A DNA stretch of 30,981 nucleotides from an uncultured Lachnospiraceae bacterium (lineage in GTDB: Bacteria; Bacillota; Clostridia; Lachnospirales; Lachnospiraceae), in NCBI GenBank assembly GCA_910578715.1, contig CAJTRL010000045.1, forward strand, positions 1-30,981. The letters run 5' to 3'. This document shows, piece after piece, positions 23,361 through 30,981 of this stretch; position 1 is the stretch's first letter; each line of letters opens with the position of its first letter. The position numbers and the translations under genes are program-made. The notes under the pieces are model-generated. The model made no database searches. It was given only the letters and a program-made list of their open reading frames with translations, and was not told where the DNA came from.

Positions 23361-24167
23361 TTACATAAGTACCGAGCGGAGAAATTCCGCGAGGCCGTCG
23401 TTGTCGTTATCCTTTGGGGTGACGATATCGGCGGCTTCTTTGACTTCGGGCGCGGCGTTTGCCATGGCGATGCCGCATCCCGCGGCCTGAATCATGGAAA
23501 TATCATTGTCCGCGTCCCCGGCGGCAAAAGCGTCGGAAAGCGGAATATGGAAATAATCGCATAAGAAGCGCACGGCGTTTCCTTTTCCCGCGTCTTTATG
23601 AAAAAGTTCCAGATAGTAATCGTTGGAAAAAATCATTTGAATTTTATCGGCCGCCCAGTCGGAAACTGCGTCGCGAAAGGCGGTCAGCCGGGCGTGGTCG
23701 CTCAGATGAATTGCCAGCATTTTCAACGGCTCTTTGGGAAGGACGGAAGCATAGTCCTGTGCGAGGAGCAGCGGGAGATGAATCCGTCTGCGGTAAAAGC
23801 GGATTTCCTCGTCTTCTTCGGCCGTGACGATGGCATCGTCCGTATAAGTCTGAATGTGCAAATGAAATTCTCTGGCCTTCGCCTGTAAATAAGACACCTG
23901 GGAGAGCGGAAGACGTTTTTCCAGAATCGGCGTCCGGCTGTCGCAGTCATAGATGAGCGTACCATTGCTTGCGGAAATGAGAACGCCTGGATAATCCAGC
24001 CCGGCCAGTTCTTTCACTTCCAGAATGCTGAGAAGCGGCCGCCCGGAAGAGAGAACCAGTTTATTGCCCGCCCGGATGAAATCGTCGAGAAACGCTTTCG
24101 TATTTTCCGATACCATGCTCTGATTATTTAATAAAGTACCGTCCAAGTCGGTGAATAAGATTTTCAT
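23361..24167 (-). CDS. Cof-type HAD-IIB phosphatase
   Basis: 268 residues starting MKILFTDLDGTLLNN, with the HAD nucleophile DxDGT at residues 7-11. Motif II is VLSSGRPLL, motif III is the lysine in KDAGKGNAVRFL, and motif IV is AAGDADNDISMIQAAG; a type IIB cap lies between motifs II and III. Such enzymes dephosphorylate small metabolites, often sugar phosphates or flavin and pyridoxal phosphates; the substrate cannot be read from sequence. ATG 24167 is chosen because GGAG (24177-24174) lies six bases upstream; an ATG four codons earlier (24179) has no ribosome site. It converges with polC, sharing the hairpin at 23165-23224, and is separated from the PHP gene upstream by repeat copy 2, so it is probably transcribed alone. 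Confidence 0.92.
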   Translation of the reverse strand: MKILFTDLDGTLLNNQSMVSENTKAFLDDFIRAGNKLVLSSGRPLLSILEVKELAGLDYPGVLISASNGTLIYDCDSRTPILEKRLPLSQVSYLQAKAREFHLHIQTYTDDAIVTAEEDEEIRFYRRRIHLPLLLAQDYASVLPKEPLKMLAIHLSDHARLTAFRDAVSDWAADKIQMIFSNDYYLELFHKDAGKGNAVRFLCDYFHIPLSDAFAAGDADNDISMIQAAGCGIAMANAAPEVKEAADIVTPKDNDNDGLAEFLRSVLM

Positions 24168-24216
24168 AGTGTGCTCCATACTGTGCTGCTTTGAGAATGA
24201 TATTAACGCAAGTTAG

Positions 24217-24401
24217 TGTAACAGTTCAGCCTCCATGGGGACAGAGCATCATCTCTTTGGAGGCACGCTTGCGCTCCGCTAAAGGCAGCAGCGGTACTAA
24301 GCTCAAATGCAGCAGGCTGCCTTTTCGCTAAGGACCGGCTGCCTTTACAGGACCTCCGCCAGAGAATGATGCTCTGTCCCCATGGAGGCTGAACTGTTAC
24401 A
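24217..24401 (+). repeat. structured palindromic element, copy 2
   Basis: Arms 24217-24252 and 24366-24401 are a perfect 36-bp inverted repeat, starting TGTAACAGTTCAGCCTCC. Shared internal boxes GGAGGCACGCTTGCGCTCC and GCGGTACTAAGCTCAAA are present. A second helix TAAAGGCAGC/GCTGCCTTTA and a tip GCAGC/GCTGC replace the different sequences found in copies 1 and 3. It lies antisense to the flanking leftward genes, and its right tip contains the stop codon of the PHP gene. Confidence 0.88.
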
Positions 24402-25242
24402 GTCCCGCGGCCTTCTTAATGTTGTCCAGAAATTCCTCCGGTACGAACAGCTTGCCGTACCCGACGGCCAAATCCAGGCCCGGTTTATTGCCGCCGTGAA
24501 AATCGGAGCCGCCGCTTGGCAGCAAATCGTATTTTTTCGCCAGACGGAACATATCCCGTTCGTCCTGGCGCTCATAGGTGCTGTAAACTGCCTCTATTCC
24601 CACGAGCCCCGCCTGTTTCAGCATGGATACGAGCGCATCCAGCCGGTCTTTCCCCATGTGATAAAGGGGCGGATGGGCGAGAATGGGGACGCCGCCGTTT
24701 TGCAGAATCAGCGCAATCGCCTGGGACGGCGTGATTTTTTCACGGGGCACATAATATTTGCAATGGTCGCCCACATACCGGGCAAAGGCTTCGGCGTAAC
24801 TCGATACATAACCGTGCTCTTTCAGATAGACCGCATAGTGGGCCCGCGTCAGCACGGCGTCGGGATGTTCTTCGCATAATTTTTCGTAAGTGATATCGAT
24901 GCCGTCTTCCTGAAGATTCCGGCACATTTTGATATTGCGCTCCGTCCGGGAGTCCACAAAGGACTGGATTTTGTCCCGGAAAGACGGTTCCTTATAGTGA
25001 ATATAAAGACCGACGATGTGGATATCTTTGCCCTCGTATTCGGTGGAAAACTCGATGCCTGGAATCACTTCGACGGGGCGGGCCGCCGCATGGGAAATCG
25101 CCTCGTCGAGACCGTCCGTGGTGTCGTGGTCGGTCAGGGCGAAGGCGGAGAGTCCTTTTTCCAGGGCGTAGTCCACCAGCTGTGAAGGGGTAAAGGTGCC
25201 GTCCGATTTGTTGGAGTGTACATGTAAGTCAACGCTGTTCAT
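24397..25242 (-). CDS. PHP-domain phosphoesterase (YciV/RNase AM-like)
   Basis: 281 residues opening VDLHVHSNKSDGTFTP, the first PHP metal motif (HxH plus D). Then come ALTDHDTTDGLDEA (motif II), PGIEFSTEY (motif III), HIVGLYI, ILAHPPLYH and GGSDFHGGNKPG (motif IV). Relatives remove 3' phosphates from nucleoside 3',5'-bisphosphates or trim RNA 5' ends (TrpH, RNase AM). Its ATG overlaps the TGA of the upstream ABC-F gene (TGATG on the minus strand), so translation is coupled. The C-terminus ends NIKKAAGL, with the stop codon inside repeat copy 2, implying that the element joined the gene end or replaced an older terminus. Confidence 0.9.
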   Translation of the reverse strand: MNSVDLHVHSNKSDGTFTPSQLVDYALEKGLSAFALTDHDTTDGLDEAISHAAARPVEVIPGIEFSTEYEGKDIHIVGLYIHYKEPSFRDKIQSFVDSRTERNIKMCRNLQEDGIDITYEKLCEEHPDAVLTRAHYAVYLKEHGYVSSYAEAFARYVGDHCKYYVPREKITPSQAIALILQNGGVPILAHPPLYHMGKDRLDALVSMLKQAGLVGIEAVYSTYERQDERDMFRLAKKYDLLPSGGSDFHGGNKPGLDLAVGYGKLFVPEEFLDNIKKAAGL

Positions 25243-26879
25243 CAGTCTTCTTCTTCCGTTGCGGTGCTCGTGTATACGGTACGTTTTCTTGCCATTTCGT
25301 CGCTTTCCAGATATTCGTCGTAAGTCGTAATCTTATCGATGATTGTGCCGTCCGGCAGAATTTCGATAATGCGGTTTGCGGTCGTCTGTACCACCTGATG
25401 GTCATGACAGGAAAAGAGCTCTACACCTTTAAACCGCATCATGCCTTCGTTCAGCGCTGTGATGGCTTCCATATCGAGGTGGTTTGTGGGTTCGTCGAAA
25501 ATCAGGCAGTTTGCGCCGCTTATCATCATTTTGGAGAGCAGACAGCGGACTTTTTCCCCGCCGGATAAAACCTTTACCTTTTTCACGCCGTCGTCGCCCG
25601 CAAAAAGCATACGGCCCAGGAAGCCGCGGACATAAGTAATATCCTTGACGGGAGAGTAGCCCATCAGCCAGTCGCTGATGGTATAGTCATTGTCGAACTC
25701 CGCAGTATTGTCCTTCGGGAAATACGCCTGGGAGGTGGTAACGCCCCACTTATAAGTGCCTTCGTCCGGTTCCAGTTCGCCTGTCAGGATTTTAAATAAA
25801 GTCGTTTTGGCCAGCTCGTTGCCGCCGACAAAAGCGATTTTGTCATCATGGCCGACAATAAAGGAAATGTTATCCAGCACTTTTTCCCCGTTGATGGATT
25901 TGCTGATGCCCTCCACCGTCAGCACTTCGTTTCCGATTTCGCGTTCCGGACGGAAATCGATATAAGGATATTTCCGGCTGGACGGTTTGATATCGTCCAG
26001 TTCAATTTTTTCCAGAGCCCGTTTTCTGGAAGTTGCCTGTTTGGATTTGGAAGCATTGGCGGAGAAACGGGAAATAAATTCCTGTAATTCCTTGATTTGT
26101 TCTTCCTTTTTCTTATTGGCTTCTTTGCGCTGTTTGATAATAAGCTGGCTGGATTCGTACCAGAAATCATAGTTGCCCGCATATAACTGAATCTTGCCGT
26201 AGTCGATGTCCGCCGTATGCGTGCACACTTTGTTCAGAAAATAACGGTCGTGGGAAACGACGATAACCGTGTTTTCAAAATTAATCAGAAATTCTTCCAG
26301 CCAGGCGATGGCGTCTAAGTCCAGGTGGTTTGTGGGCTCGTCTAAAAGCAGAATATCCGGGTTGCCAAAGAGCGCCTTTGCCAGAAGAACCTTCACCTTT
26401 TCGTTACCGTTCAAATCGCTCATCATGCTGTAATGCAGACTGGTGTCGATGCCGAGGCCGTTTAAGAGCGTAGCGGCATTGGAATCCGCGTCCCAGCCGT
26501 CCATTTCCGCAAATTCCGCTTCCAGTTCGCTGGCGCGGATGCCGTCTTCATCGGAAAAATCTTCTTTGGCGTAAATCGCGTCTTTTTCCTTCATAATCTG
26601 ATACAGCCGTTCATTGCCCATGATGACGGTGTCCATGACCGGATAGCTGTCGTATTTGAAATGGTCCTGTTCCAGAACGGAAAGCCGCTGACCGGGTGTA
26701 ATTGCGATATCCCCGTTTGTCGTGTCCAGCGCGCCGGACAGGATTTTCAGAAAAGTGGATTTGCCCGTGCCGTTGGCGCCAATCAGGCCATAACAGTTCC
26801 CTTCCGTAAATTTGATGTTGACATCTTCAAAGAGAGCCTTTTTGCCGACTCTGTAAGTTACGTTGTTTGCACTAATCAT
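25242..26879 (-). CDS. ABC-F family ATPase (YkpA/YbiT-like)
   Basis: 545 residues, two ATP-binding cassettes in one chain and no membrane helices. Cassette 1: Walker A GANGTGKST, Walker B ILLLDEPTNHLD and switch VVSHDRYF, with a signature LNGNEKVKV unlike the canonical LSGGE. Linker: a charged coiled coil with KQRKEANKKKEEQIKELQEF and SKQATSRKRALEK. Cassette 2: VGGNELAKTTL in place of a standard P-loop, signature LSGGEKVRC and Walker B CLIFDEPTNHLD. ABC-F proteins bind the ribosomal E site to relieve stalls or, in some, give antibiotic resistance. The altered second P-loop recalls the YkpA group rather than a known resistance protein. AGAGG precedes the ATG. The gene heads a two-gene leftward operon, and repeat copy 3 lies just upstream. 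Confidence 0.93.
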   Translation of the reverse strand: MISANNVTYRVGKKALFEDVNIKFTEGNCYGLIGANGTGKSTFLKILSGALDTTNGDIAITPGQRLSVLEQDHFKYDSYPVMDTVIMGNERLYQIMKEKDAIYAKEDFSDEDGIRASELEAEFAEMDGWDADSNAATLLNGLGIDTSLHYSMMSDLNGNEKVKVLLAKALFGNPDILLLDEPTNHLDLDAIAWLEEFLINFENTVIVVSHDRYFLNKVCTHTADIDYGKIQLYAGNYDFWYESSQLIIKQRKEANKKKEEQIKELQEFISRFSANASKSKQATSRKRALEKIELDDIKPSSRKYPYIDFRPEREIGNEVLTVEGISKSINGEKVLDNISFIVGHDDKIAFVGGNELAKTTLFKILTGELEPDEGTYKWGVTTSQAYFPKDNTAEFDNDYTISDWLMGYSPVKDITYVRGFLGRMLFAGDDGVKKVKVLSGGEKVRCLLSKMMISGANCLIFDEPTNHLDMEAITALNEGMMRFKGVELFSCHDHQVVQTTANRIIEILPDGTIIDKITTYDEYLESDEMARKRTVYTSTATEEED

Positions 26880-26900
26880 GTTTGAAACCTCTTATTTTCC

Positions 26901-27083
26901 AAGTTACAATTCAGCCTCCGGCGTGCAGCATACTGTACCTGTCGAGGCCCTGGAAACCCGTCGGTACTTAGTGAAAAAGACATTTTATGGCTTTTGAACT
27001 TAGTACCGTTACAGGGTTTCGTGGAGCGAAAGCGTGCCTCGGAAGGTACAGTATGCTGCACGCCGGAGGCTGAATTGTAACTT
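26901..27083 (-). repeat. structured palindromic element, copy 3 (reverse orientation)
   Basis: Arms 26901-26940 and 27044-27083 are a perfect 40-bp inverted repeat, starting AAGTTACAATTCAGCCTCC. Read on the minus strand it shows the same boxes as copies 1 and 2: CACGCTTTCGCTCC, ACGGTACTAAGTTCAAA and TTTTTCACTAAGTACCGACG. The second helix is GAAACCC/GGGTTTC and the tip AAAAG..CAT-AAA-ATG..CTTTT. It occupies the gap between the divergent ABC-F and GDPD genes. Confidence 0.88.
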
Positions 27084-27172
27084 TTCATTTATGCGGTTGA
27101 CAGTCACTTCTTCTATTATACATAAACAAAACGCTTTTTCAAGAAAAATCAGCAGAATCGGGAGAAATGGAC

Positions 27173-27200
27173 TTGCAGTTTTCGGGGGTTGCATTATAAT
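27173..27200 (+). promoter_or_regulatory. sigma-A promoter for the GDPD gene
   Basis: TTGCAG at 27173-27178, a 16-base spacer and a perfect TATAAT at 27195-27200, about 64 bases before the chosen start codon. Confidence 0.7.
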
Positions 27201-27263
27201 CAGAATAGGAAAAGCGGGCGGCTCTGCCGCCGTGAAATGATAAGAGAAAGGCATGGATTTTGT

Positions 27264-28214
27264 ATGATAATTTGGAAAACGGCTATGATAATAATGATAT
27301 GCTGTGCTGTACTGTTTCTTTTGTATTTGTTCATGATAATGCCGAGGATTTTCGGAAAGCCGAAAAGGAAGCCTTTTCTTGGCGTATATTATGCGCACCG
27401 GGGGCTGCATGACAACAGGACGGAGGCACCGGAAAATTCGATGCCGGCATTTCGAAAAGCGGTGGAAGCGGGGTATGGCATAGAGCTGGATGTGCAGCTG
27501 ACAAAAGACGGTGTGCCGGTGGTTTTTCATGATTTTACGCTGGAAAGAATGTGCGGCGTGCCGGGGAAACCGGGAGATTATACCTGGGAAGAACTGCGGG
27601 AATTTTCCCTTTTGCAGACGAAGGAAAAAATCCCTTCCTTACAGGAATTTCTGAAGATGGTGGATGGAAGGGTTCCGTTAATCGTCGAATTAAAAATTGA
27701 ATGGACAGACTTATCCCTGTGTCCGGCAGTGCAGGAAATGTTCGCCGGATATCACGGCGTTTACTGTATTGAATCGTTCAATCCGCTGGCCTTGTTATGG
27801 TACCGCAGACATCACAGAGAGGTTATGCGCGGACAGCTGTCCACGAATTTCCGGCACGACGGCAACTATAAAAGTCTGCTTCATTTTTTCCTGACCCACT
27901 TGCTGATGAACTGGGCGACCAGACCGGATTTTATCGCTTACAACTGCTGTTTTAAAAAAGAACTGGGACGGCGAATCTGCCGGAAACTGTATAAAAATCT
28001 GGCGGTTGCCTGGACGGTGAAGAATCAGGGACAGCTGGAGAGTTTAAAAAAAGACTTTGATTTATTTATTTTCGACAGCTTTATACCTGAAAGGTCGAAA
28101 TATCCGTTAAAAAATGCTTCTTCCCAGAATTTATTTTCAAATGAAACTGCTTCGGACGGAGATTTGCCGGACAGAAATTTTTCTGGCAGAAAAAAGGAAA
28201 AAGTTGGTGCGTGA
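27264..28214 (+). CDS. membrane-anchored glycerophosphodiester phosphodiesterase
   Basis: 316 residues from ATG 27264. An N-terminal membrane helix (about 3-23, MIIMICCAVLFLLYLFMIM region) is followed by the GDPD barrel: AHRGLHDNRTEAPENSMPAF with the first catalytic histidine and the ENS motif, GIELDVQLTKDGVPVVFHD with the metal acids and second histidine, and ELK within PLIVELKIEW. The family splits glycerophosphodiesters, for example from lipid turnover or teichoic acids. AGAGAAAGG at 27243-27251 precedes it at longer than ideal spacing; an in-frame ATG at 27237 is an alternative. A four-codon frame at 27253-27267 ends in TGA overlapping the chosen ATG. The C-terminal tail of about 35 residues is serine- and lysine-rich and not part of the fold. 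Confidence 0.87.
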   Translation: MIIWKTAMIIMICCAVLFLLYLFMIMPRIFGKPKRKPFLGVYYAHRGLHDNRTEAPENSMPAFRKAVEAGYGIELDVQLTKDGVPVVFHDFTLERMCGVPGKPGDYTWEELREFSLLQTKEKIPSLQEFLKMVDGRVPLIVELKIEWTDLSLCPAVQEMFAGYHGVYCIESFNPLALLWYRRHHREVMRGQLSTNFRHDGNYKSLLHFFLTHLLMNWATRPDFIAYNCCFKKELGRRICRKLYKNLAVAWTVKNQGQLESLKKDFDLFIFDSFIPERSKYPLKNASSQNLFSNETASDGDLPDRNFSGRKKEKVGA

Positions 28215-28224
28215 TAAAGAAAGA

Positions 28225-28235
28225 TATGATATGAT
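28225..28235 (+). promoter_or_regulatory. tandem -10 boxes before ppdK
   Basis: Two overlapping TATGAT hexamers (28225-28230 and 28230-28235) lie about 40 bases before the ppdK start. TTGGTG at 28204-28209 is the nearest -35, at 15 or 20 bases, neither ideal. The promoter region overlaps the end of the GDPD gene. Confidence 0.4.
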
Positions 28236-28273
28236 AAAAAAAAGCACAATCATTTAGAAAAGAGGGAGATGCT

Positions 28274-30892
28274 ATGGCAAAATGGGTGTACTTATTTGAA
28301 GAAGGCAATGCGGATATGCGTAATCTTTTAGGCGGAAAGGGCGCAAATCTTGCAGAGATGACGAATCTTGGCCTTCCGATTCCACAGGGTTTTACGGTTA
28401 CGACGGAAGCCTGTACGGATTATTACAACAACGGAAAACAGATTTCAGAAGAAATTCAGAAACAGATTTTTGACGCGCTTGCGCTTTTGGAGAAAAAGCA
28501 GGATAAAAAGTTCGGCGATACGGAAAATCCTTTACTGGTATCTGTTCGTTCAGGTGCGAGGGCATCCATGCCGGGCATGATGGACACAATTCTGAATCTT
28601 GGTTTGACTGACATTGCGGTAGAGGGATTTGCCAAAAAGACCGGGAATCCACGATTCGCATATGATTCTTACAGAAGATTTATTCAAATGTTCTCCGACG
28701 TCGTAATGGAGATTCCCAAATCTTATTTTGAAAGAATACTCGATGAAATCAAAGCCTCCAAAGGAGTTTCCTATGATACGGAACTGACGGCGGACGATAT
28801 GAAAGAAATCATCGTCAGATTCAAGGCAATTTATAAAGAAAATAAAGGAGAAGAATTCCCGCAGGAGCCGAAGGTACAGCTCATGGAAGCTGTGAAGGCT
28901 GTATTCCGTTCCTGGGATAACGAGAGAGCGATTGTATACAGAAGAATGAACGACATTCCGGGTGACTGGGGAACGGCCGTAAACGTACAGGCCATGGTAT
29001 TCGGAAACATGGGCGATACCTCAGGTACGGGCGTTGCATTCACAAGAAATCCTTCCACCGGTGCAAAAGGCATTTACGGGGAATACCTGATTAACGCACA
29101 GGGCGAAGATGTTGTGGCGGGCATCCGCACACCGCAGCCGATTACCAAACTGGAACAGGATTTGCCGGAATGCTATAAACAGTTTATGGAAATTGCGAAT
29201 AAACTGGAAGACCATTACCGCGATATGCAGGATATGGAATTTACGATTGAAAACGGCAGACTGTTCTTCTTACAGACCCGTAACGGCAAAAGAACGGCGC
29301 CCGCGGCAATCCAGATTGCATGCGACCTTGTGGATGAAGGAAAAATTACACCCAAAGAGGCGGTTCTCAGAATTGAAGCAAAATCTTTAGACCAGTTACT
29401 GCATCCTACGTTTGATGCGGCTGCTTTAAAAGCCGGACAGGTTGTTGGTCAGGCGCTCCCCGCATCTCCGGGCGCCGCTGCGGGTAAAGTCTATTTTACC
29501 GCAGAAGAAGCCAAAGCTGCCCGCGAAAAAGGAGAAAGAGTTATTCTGGTGCGTCTGGAAACTTCACCGGAAGATATCGAAGGAATGCACGCGGCGGAAG
29601 GCATCTTAACCGTGCGCGGCGGTATGACAAGCCATGCGGCAGTTGTGGCGCGCGGTATGGGAACAGCCTGTGTATCGGGCTGCGGTGAAATCGCAATCAA
29701 TGAAACGGACAAAGTATTTGAACTGGGCGGGGAAATATTCCACGAAGGAGATTATATCTCTCTGGATGGCTCCACCGGAAAGATTTATAAAGGCGATATC
29801 CAGACAGTAGAAGCATCCGTAAGCGGCAATTTCGGCAGAATTATGGAATGGGCTGACCAGTACCGCAAGTTACAGGTGCGTACCAATGCGGACACGCCGG
29901 CTGACGCGGCCAATGCGGTAAAATACGGTGCGGAAGGCATTGGTCTGTGCCGTACGGAGCACATGTTCTTTGAGCCTGACAGGATTCCGAAGATTCGCCA
30001 GATGATTCTTGCGAGAACAGTAGAGCAGAGAGAAAAAGCGCTGAATGCCCTGATTCCTTTCCAGAAAGGCGATTTTAAAGCATTGTACGAAGTGATGGAA
30101 GGCAGACCGGTTACCATTCGTTTCTTAGACCCGCCGCTTCATGAGTTTGTGCCGACAGAACAGGCGGATATCGACGATTTGGCGGTTGAGATGATGATGA
30201 CGGCCGAAGAAGTACAGGAAATCTGCGATTCCCTGCATGAGTTCAACCCGATGATGGGACATCGTGGATGCCGTCTTGCGGTTACCTATCCTGAAATTGC
30301 GAGAATGCAGACAAGAGCCGTTATGGAAGCGGCAATCGAAGTGAAGGAAGAAAAAGGCTTCGATATTGTGCCGGAAATCATGATTCCGCTCGTAGGCGAG
30401 AAGAAAGAGCTGAAATTTGTCAAAGACGTTGTAGTGGAAACGGCGGAACTGGTAAAAAAAGAGAAAAATTCGGATATCAGATATCATGTCGGTACAATGA
30501 TTGAAATTCCGAGAGCGGCGCTTTTGGCAAATGAAATTGCGGAAGAAGCGGAGTTTTTCTCCTTCGGTACGAACGACCTCACGCAGATGACCTTCGGATT
30601 CTCCCGCGATGATGCCGGGAAATTCCTAGGTGATTATTATAAGAATAAAATTTACGAGTCTGACCCGTTTGCGAGACTTGACCAGAGCGGTGTTGGCCAG
30701 CTGGTACAGATGGCCGCGGAGAAAGGCCGTTCCGTAAGACCGGATTTAAAACTCGGCATCTGCGGCGAGCATGGCGGCGACCCGTCATCTGTGGAGTTCT
30801 GCCATAAAGTAGGGCTGACCTATGTTTCCTGTTCACCGTTCAGAGTGCCAATTGCGAGACTGGCGGCGGCACAGGCGGCAATCTTGAATTGA
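28274..30892 (+). CDS. ppdK: pyruvate, phosphate dikinase
   Basis: 872 residues, full length. It interconverts pyruvate + ATP + phosphate and PEP + AMP + pyrophosphate, and in anaerobic Firmicutes is used in PPi-linked glycolysis or gluconeogenesis. Domains: N-terminal ATP-grasp (LGGKGANLAEMTNLGLPIPQGFTV near the start, SVRSGARASMPGMMDTILNLG), the swivelling phosphohistidine domain with GGMTSHAAVVARGMG (catalytic histidine about residue 454), and the C-terminal TIM barrel with GIGLCRTEHMFF, RFLDPPLHEF, GTNDLTQMTFGFSRDD and the active-site cysteine in GICGEHGGDPSS (about C830). GAGGGAG at 28262-28268 is five bases from the ATG. No regulatory kinase/phosphorylase gene for the enzyme is in view. 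The remaining 89 bases of the window hold no recognised gene. Confidence 0.97.
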   Translation: MAKWVYLFEEGNADMRNLLGGKGANLAEMTNLGLPIPQGFTVTTEACTDYYNNGKQISEEIQKQIFDALALLEKKQDKKFGDTENPLLVSVRSGARASMPGMMDTILNLGLTDIAVEGFAKKTGNPRFAYDSYRRFIQMFSDVVMEIPKSYFERILDEIKASKGVSYDTELTADDMKEIIVRFKAIYKENKGEEFPQEPKVQLMEAVKAVFRSWDNERAIVYRRMNDIPGDWGTAVNVQAMVFGNMGDTSGTGVAFTRNPSTGAKGIYGEYLINAQGEDVVAGIRTPQPITKLEQDLPECYKQFMEIANKLEDHYRDMQDMEFTIENGRLFFLQTRNGKRTAPAAIQIACDLVDEGKITPKEAVLRIEAKSLDQLLHPTFDAAALKAGQVVGQALPASPGAAAGKVYFTAEEAKAAREKGERVILVRLETSPEDIEGMHAAEGILTVRGGMTSHAAVVARGMGTACVSGCGEIAINETDKVFELGGEIFHEGDYISLDGSTGKIYKGDIQTVEASVSGNFGRIMEWADQYRKLQVRTNADTPADAANAVKYGAEGIGLCRTEHMFFEPDRIPKIRQMILARTVEQREKALNALIPFQKGDFKALYEVMEGRPVTIRFLDPPLHEFVPTEQADIDDLAVEMMMTAEEVQEICDSLHEFNPMMGHRGCRLAVTYPEIARMQTRAVMEAAIEVKEEKGFDIVPEIMIPLVGEKKELKFVKDVVVETAELVKKEKNSDIRYHVGTMIEIPRAALLANEIAEEAEFFSFGTNDLTQMTFGFSRDDAGKFLGDYYKNKIYESDPFARLDQSGVGQLVQMAAEKGRSVRPDLKLGICGEHGGDPSSVEFCHKVGLTYVSCSPFRVPIARLAAAQAAILN

Positions 30893-30981
30893 TGCCATAG
30901 GAATTTGGGTACTCGCAGGCGAAAGTATTGAAGAATGGCTTAAAATCAAGGGATTTTGAGCGTAGAGGGGTTCACCGGAGC

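Noticed and set aside
27253..27267. Four-codon frame overlapping the GDPD start as a leader peptide
   Set aside because: The AAAGG is too close to its ATG, and such short overlaps occur easily by chance.
30893..30981. Short hairpin AAAATC/GATTTT (30942-30957) as the ppdK terminator
   Set aside because: Only six base pairs and no T run; the true terminator may lie beyond the window.
1..30981. tRNA, rRNA or CRISPR features
   Set aside because: No clover-leaf, rRNA-conserved or repeat-spacer patterns were noticed on reading both strands; no covariance-model scan could be run to exclude them.

Overview
The window looks like a chromosomal segment of a Clostridia, most likely Lachnospiraceae-type, Firmicute. 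The evidence is the PolC-type replicative polymerase, the MEP isoprenoid genes dxr and ispG, a pyruvate phosphate dikinase, a rubrerythrin, a DUF6033-like protein, strong GGAGG ribosome sites and TGnTATGAT-type promoters. Assignment below family level is not supportable from sequence alone.

Layout. Positions 1-850 are an A+T-rich accessory edge: the first 16 codons of a leftward gene (possibly an IS256-type transposase) and a GIY-YIG/T5orf172-like protein. Positions 1257-4377 carry a DUF6033-like protein with a sigma-D-like promoter, a membrane-fused spermidine-synthase-like protein and a rubrerythrin. Positions 4510-11854 form a long rightward envelope/translation/isoprenoid operon: polysaccharide deacetylase, bactofilin, pyrH, frr, uppS, cdsA, dxr, rseP. 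The cluster continues with ispG (14338) and polC (18445), but two blocks separate these core genes. One is a PP2C phosphatase and Ser/Thr kinase pair between rseP and ispG. The other is an A+T-rich three-gene island with a structured RNA between ispG and polC. Downstream are leftward genes for a HAD phosphatase, a PHP phosphoesterase and an ABC-F ATPase, then rightward GDPD and ppdK genes.

The most interesting system is the island at 15390-18411. It reads as a retron: a reverse transcriptase with the NAxxH and VTG retron signatures and a YADD active site, a predicted nucleoside-deoxyribosyltransferase-like effector just upstream, and before that a roughly 215-nt RNA region with its own extended -10, a 9-bp closing a1/a2-type helix, msr-like hairpins and an msd-like long hairpin. 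The order RNA-effector-RT matches the Ec86 (type II) plan. A 233-aa protein of unknown function sits at the front, starting inside the ispG stop codon.

A second discovery is a family of three roughly 180-bp elements (11870-12049, 24217-24401, 26901-27083). Each is a long rod-like palindrome. Arm sequences differ between copies but remain self-complementary, while the tips and several internal boxes are invariant. This covariation points to a structured RNA or a structure-dependent mobile repeat. One copy supplies the stop codon of a neighbouring gene.

Smaller oddities: rseP lacks an ATG, GTG or TTG start that would keep its first membrane helix; a start-stop ATGTAA with its own Shine-Dalgarno lies just before frr; PolC has a long Gly/Ala-rich linker; and three mini-hairpins with GAA/GGA loops follow polC. 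No rRNA, tRNA or CRISPR array was seen.
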